From Lineus longissimus (taxonomy: Eukaryota > Nemertea > Pilidiophora > Heteronemertea > Lineidae): 64,000 bases of DNA. Below, piece by piece: positions 59,786 through 64,000 of the stretch; position 1 is the stretch's first letter; every line of letters begins with the position of its first letter. Below the pieces are notes generated by a model that worked only from the letters and a program-made list of their open reading frames with translations, was not told the origin of the DNA and did no database searches. The position numbers and the translations under genes were made by a program. The stretch is from positions 11,472,109 to 11,536,108 of the forward strand of contig NC_088325.1 of assembly GCF_910592395.1 (NCBI RefSeq). The letters run 5' to 3'.

Positions 59786-62700
59786 CGTTCTTTCTCTGAC
59801 TCTTCTTAGTGTAATAAAACCTTAGGAACGACCCCTCGATTCATGAGGCAAAGAACATAGCAAGCTAAGAGTGGGAACACATTTTTATGCTGTTTCATTA
59901 AAATATGCCGACGTAAAATAGTGGTGTATCCAGGCCGCTGTATTGGTAGCAACATAATATCATTGGCAAGAACATTGCACTCCATAATTCTCACCATTGT
60001 AACCATCGCGTGCCGAACATCCACTCGTTAGCAAAAATAATACGGGATCAAATTAGTACGGTTTTATCAAAATCCGGTGAATATATTCAACTTAAGACAA
60101 GACTCTATTTAAGAGCCAAGTGCCACCAAGAGAGCCGCGAGCAAAGAAAAAATATACACGAATCAATATAATTATTATTTTGGGAGTACGAGGCCCACAG
60201 GTACTTTATAAAGTTTTTTGTAACCGTTTATGACGTTGTAAGACATCGTCGCCTGGATAGCGGCTTTTTATCGTGCTATCATTACGCTGCCTGAACAACA
60301 CGGTGTACATTGTCTGCACTTCATACACTCTGTACAATCACACGTGTTTATCATTCGGGCCGTCAACAATGGATCCGGATGGGGATGTCAGCTTCGAGAC
60401 GAAGATTAGCAACAAGTTTGAATGTTTACATTGTTTAACTCAAAGATGCGCGTCTTAGAGTTTTTAATTCTATGCTGTGGCTCGGTGCAGTTGAGGGACA
60501 AAAACGTTTTCGGCATGCGCAAATGAACTATTCTGATATTCGGATACTTCCTGACGTAACCAGTGCGTCTTCCACCCGGATGCTGAATTTAGCCCGTCCC
60601 CGTTGGCTGCGAAAGCTCGTTACAGGGCGGCCCATAACTACTTCTTTGCCCTCTCTTGGGGACCAGATTTAGAAAAGGGAATTGATATCACTGAAAAATA
60701 TCAAATGTATATATTCAGATGGCGGAGAATTGAAGCAGTGAGAGTGTACATGTAGGACTGCCTCGCCGTGTAGATGGCGCAGTGAAAGACAAGTACGTAC
60801 GCCTATCTGTCCTGTAAGTGCAAAATTCACGCCCGTGTTATGTAGCCCTATCGAAATTACGTATGAAATTGTCCCATCCTGTACAATTTTGAAAGGTGAA
60901 ATCAAAACAATTCTTCCCAGTAACTTCTCATTCAAGTAACATTTAGATGTAAAACAGTGTCCCTATCGCATATCACACATTGGGAATATGCAAGATCTGA
61001 AAACACCACGCGTAACAACGATACGGATACGCAATACGGGCATGAATTTTGAACTTGCCGAAAGTCCCTAATACTGGAAGGGAGACGAGTTGGGGTCATT
61101 AGCATTATCTATTGAACAGGTGGGTGTATGGCCAGGGGGTGGAGCATGGTCTCCTGGCCTTCGGCATCAAATCAGGACGGATGCTGCATATCGCAAGAAT
61201 CCGAACATAAATGAGAATGTGTGCCTGCGTGATGTTACACGTTGCTTCGAGTTGATTTCACCGGGATTGAAAGAAACTAAAAACGATAGATTACAACAAG
61301 CCTGTGGAGCTCTGACACTAACGTTCGATACGCTATTAGCGTTGTTCTCATCCCCGCGGTAGGCACAATGATGTTGTTTTCTTCGGAGGTTTACTACTCC
61401 ACGTTCCACTTCTGAGTTTCCACTTATTCTGTGATGAAATAGATGTAGGCTCGTTTTATCGTTGTCTGCATGTGCTCTGTAGATTTAGGTAGATGATATC
61501 ATCGTGGCAGAGCCAGCACAGCAGGATGCAAGATCTCGCACTCCCAGACCAGAAATTGATTGATTAAGATTACAAAACAGGTTTCTCTCAACGCCTTCCC
61601 CAGGAGTCAAAGGGAAAAACATCGTTGATGATTTCTTATCGCTGAACATTTCTTTAGTGCTGATAGGCCATAATTTTGACAAATATTATAGTTTTTACTT
61701 GTACTATTTTCAGCATAATTAGCACTCCGCACAACTTTTTATTACATGAGTTCCGTTTCTTTCAATATTTGAGTTAGCCAGTGTCCAAATAAGCATGCTT
61801 ATTATGAATAAACATTCTGTGAATATGATATCATTCCTCATGATTCTATTAAATGGTCAACATGTGTTGTTGGCCATTTCCTCTAAAGAATTCATACCGA
61901 ACTGGTGGTAGAGGGAAAGGGTCAAGCTGAAAAACAGGGCGAAACACAAGCGGCAGCGGAGGCTTTGGGTAAATGATAGCTCAACCCCATACCCAAGTAG
62001 TTGTTGGTGACGCAACCAATACCGATTATACAGATTTTGCACCGATAGTGAAAATCATCAGCCTTTTGTGTTCTGTCCTGTGTCTGAATACCCCACTTTC
62101 ACACGTTCCTAGGCCCTTGCTTGCTGAATTTGTAGGCCCTTGTTTTTGGCCTCACTTTGAGTTGTCAGAAAGATTCCAACGAAGACGTCGGAGGCCATTG
62201 GAGGCATGGGCTTTTCTGTCTTTGTTGTGGTGTACGTCTGTGGTGGCAGTTGCCCCCTGCCCCTCCCCCAACCGCTGTTAATATGGCCCTGCAACCTTAA
62301 AATAACTCACCGTTGCAGTTTCTGTAGTTGTGTAGATAAGAATATATGCACCCACTCAGAAAAAAAGGCTTTTGAGCTTTTCGACTAACAGAAATGTGCT
62401 CCTCGTTGAATTTAGCGAAATGGAAAAAAAAGAAGCTGGGCCACATAAGAGGTATTTGAGCATCTCAAATACCATTCTGCGTTTTTCATTGTGTCTAAAC
62501 ACACCCCCGGGTGCTTATTTGCGTTGGCCAGAACCTTCCTGGAGCACGCTTTGACGTCACTCCAATCACAAATAGAATTTCTCGCAGAGCAGAATTAAGA
62601 CCAATGAAACCATAGGAACCCAACGTCGTTCGTAATTACTGATGGTCCATGAAAAAGAAATAGACCTCCATCCGCGTTGTACGTCATGATATGCAATGCA

Positions 62701-64000
62701 TTGTCCTTCCATATATAGCATCAACCAAAGTTTCAATGACAGTTTAGAGACTGCGCCAAAAACTCTGAATGGTCTGGCATCCATAATGAAGCAATGACAG
62801 GTTCTGTCATCATTTGGCACGAGATCAATTGCAAAGTCGCTGATATTTGATGATCCTATCAAATATTTCCTATTTTTGGAGTAGGGTGTACATACCATGA
62901 TTTGTGTCCTACCACGAGACCTACACACGGCGACATTAGTCGGCAGGGATTGGTGATCCACTCTGCAAGGCGGCTTTGCGACGTGATGATCATTTTCCAT
63001 CCAGAGGTGAGTTTCCGTGTGAGTCATGTGTAAAATCCTTGTGTTTGAGATTGTAATCCACCACGAGACCTACATACGGCGAAATTAGTCGACAGGGATT
63101 AGTGATCCATTCTGCAAGGCGGCTTTCCGAGGTGATGATCATTTTCCATCCAGAGGTGGGTTTCCGTGTGAGACATGTGTAAAATCCTTGGGTTTGAAAA
63201 TTTAATCGCGTAATCCGGAAATCCCGAGGGACATTTGACATTTTTGAAATCCCAGAATTCAATTCCAATTTTGGATTTTCGAGCGAAATGTGACCACACA
63301 ACGTATCGATATCCTTCGGATCTAAGGCCTCTGAATCAAGAGTCGGTAAGGGGTCTAGGTATAGAAGAGGGAGCAAAAATCCAAAGAGTTCTCTATTAAG
63401 GCAGATAAGCTACAGTTTCAAAGGAATTGCGGTGCGATGGTACCCTTCCCACGAACTATTCGATCGCCAACGATAGAGTGGTGAGCGCCCCGGGGAGCGC
63501 CCACAATAATGCATTTGTGTCAGTCGGTCGATTTCGCTTTGCATTGACATGTGGGATAGAGTGATATCTTGGGCGATAGTGTCGGCATTCATACTTGGAC
63601 TTGCAGTAAACAACCTTTTGCGATCCAAGGAAAATTTCCAACTTCAAATCATCGTCTGCACGAATAACTTGATCACACAGCAATTTTCCATACGCTACGG
63701 AAACAGTGCGCATCAAACAATAAAAAATTACTTCGTTTTAGGAAGAAATACTTCGGACAGATAAGTGAAATGCAACTAAATAAGACAACCTTTTTTTGAA
63801 ACTCGGCTTGACTTTATAAAGGAGACTCGGCTTGACTGTATAAAGGGAACTTGGCTTGACTGTATAAATGGGACCCGCCTTGACTTTAAAAAGGCGAGTC
63901 GACTTAACTCTAAAAAGGAGACTCGGCTTGAGTGTATGGAGGAGACTCCATCATTCATATCACTAGCGGAGCATTGTCGTCCAGTTTCTCTCACTTTGAA
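59786..64000 (+). other. Non-coding 3' flank of gene D (fourth copy of the intergenic block, cut by window end)
   Basis: Matches 7805 onward, with a deletion near 60090 (loss of the sequence around 8105-8240), loss of the CRE-like sequence near 61815 and altered sequence near 62215. The 149-bp doublet (62905-63205) and 25-bp array (63805-63940) are present. No gene supported. Confidence 0.6.

Overview
The window is metazoan nuclear DNA. It has intron-rich immunoglobulin-domain receptor genes with consensus GT/AG splice sites and phase-1 introns, long non-coding stretches, minisatellites and long G/C homopolymers, plus one large Polinton/Maverick (virus-like) transposon. The style fits a marine invertebrate, but I cannot name the phylum from sequence alone.

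Host part (1-20303 and 38867-64000): a locus tandemly duplicated about four times. Three recognisable units begin at the same sequence at 1, 14789 and 46843; a fourth, internally deleted unit is joined at about 59129. Each complete gene has a signal-peptide exon, one or more Ig exons, several 48-nt Thr/Ser-rich stalk microexons, a 76-79 nt transmembrane exon and a cytoplasmic-tail exon with an ITAM-like tyrosine pair. Gene A (from 201, start off-window; tail ends 7804) has five Ig domains and two stalk microexons. Gene B (13576-40067) and gene C (45687-51358) have one Ig domain and four microexons each. Gene D (58286-59785) keeps only a frame-broken signal exon, a minisatellite and the tail exon. 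The signal exon has itself seeded a 69-bp minisatellite that repeats the 5' splice site in frame. Between genes lie about 5-7 kb blocks of duplicated non-coding sequence.

Polinton (20310-38866, 18557 bp): inserted in gene B, in the intron just upstream of its transmembrane exon. The uninterrupted paralogous intron in unit 1 shows the empty site and proves a 6-bp target duplication, CATTAT. The element has 199-bp terminal inverted repeats whose outer 130 bp are imperfect palindromes. It encodes a double-jelly-roll major capsid protein, a penton-type minor capsid protein, an A32-type packaging ATPase, a retroviral-like integrase with chromodomain, a protein-primed family B DNA polymerase, an HNH-like zinc protein and several membrane or low-complexity proteins. 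Many genes start at an (AT)TAAATG motif. No maturation protease was recognised. At least three lesions (two frameshifts, one in-frame TGA) suggest the copy is decaying or contains assembly errors.

Main discovery candidate: about 30 near-full and 5 partial copies of a roughly 29-30 nt double-hairpin repeat (GAGC-nnn-GCTC, 3-nt spacer, GGAC-nnn-GTCC) are scattered through the Polinton in both orientations. I saw none in the host flanks. Copies sit between genes and inside genes, including integrase and DNA polymerase, without breaking the frame. They are read in different frames in different genes and show compensatory stem changes (GAGC/GCTC to GAAC/GTTC; GGAC/GTCC to AGAC/GTCT). They behave like a selfish palindromic insert tolerated in protein loops, comparable in concept to Rickettsia palindromic elements or mitochondrial double-hairpin elements, but inside an animal virus-like transposon.
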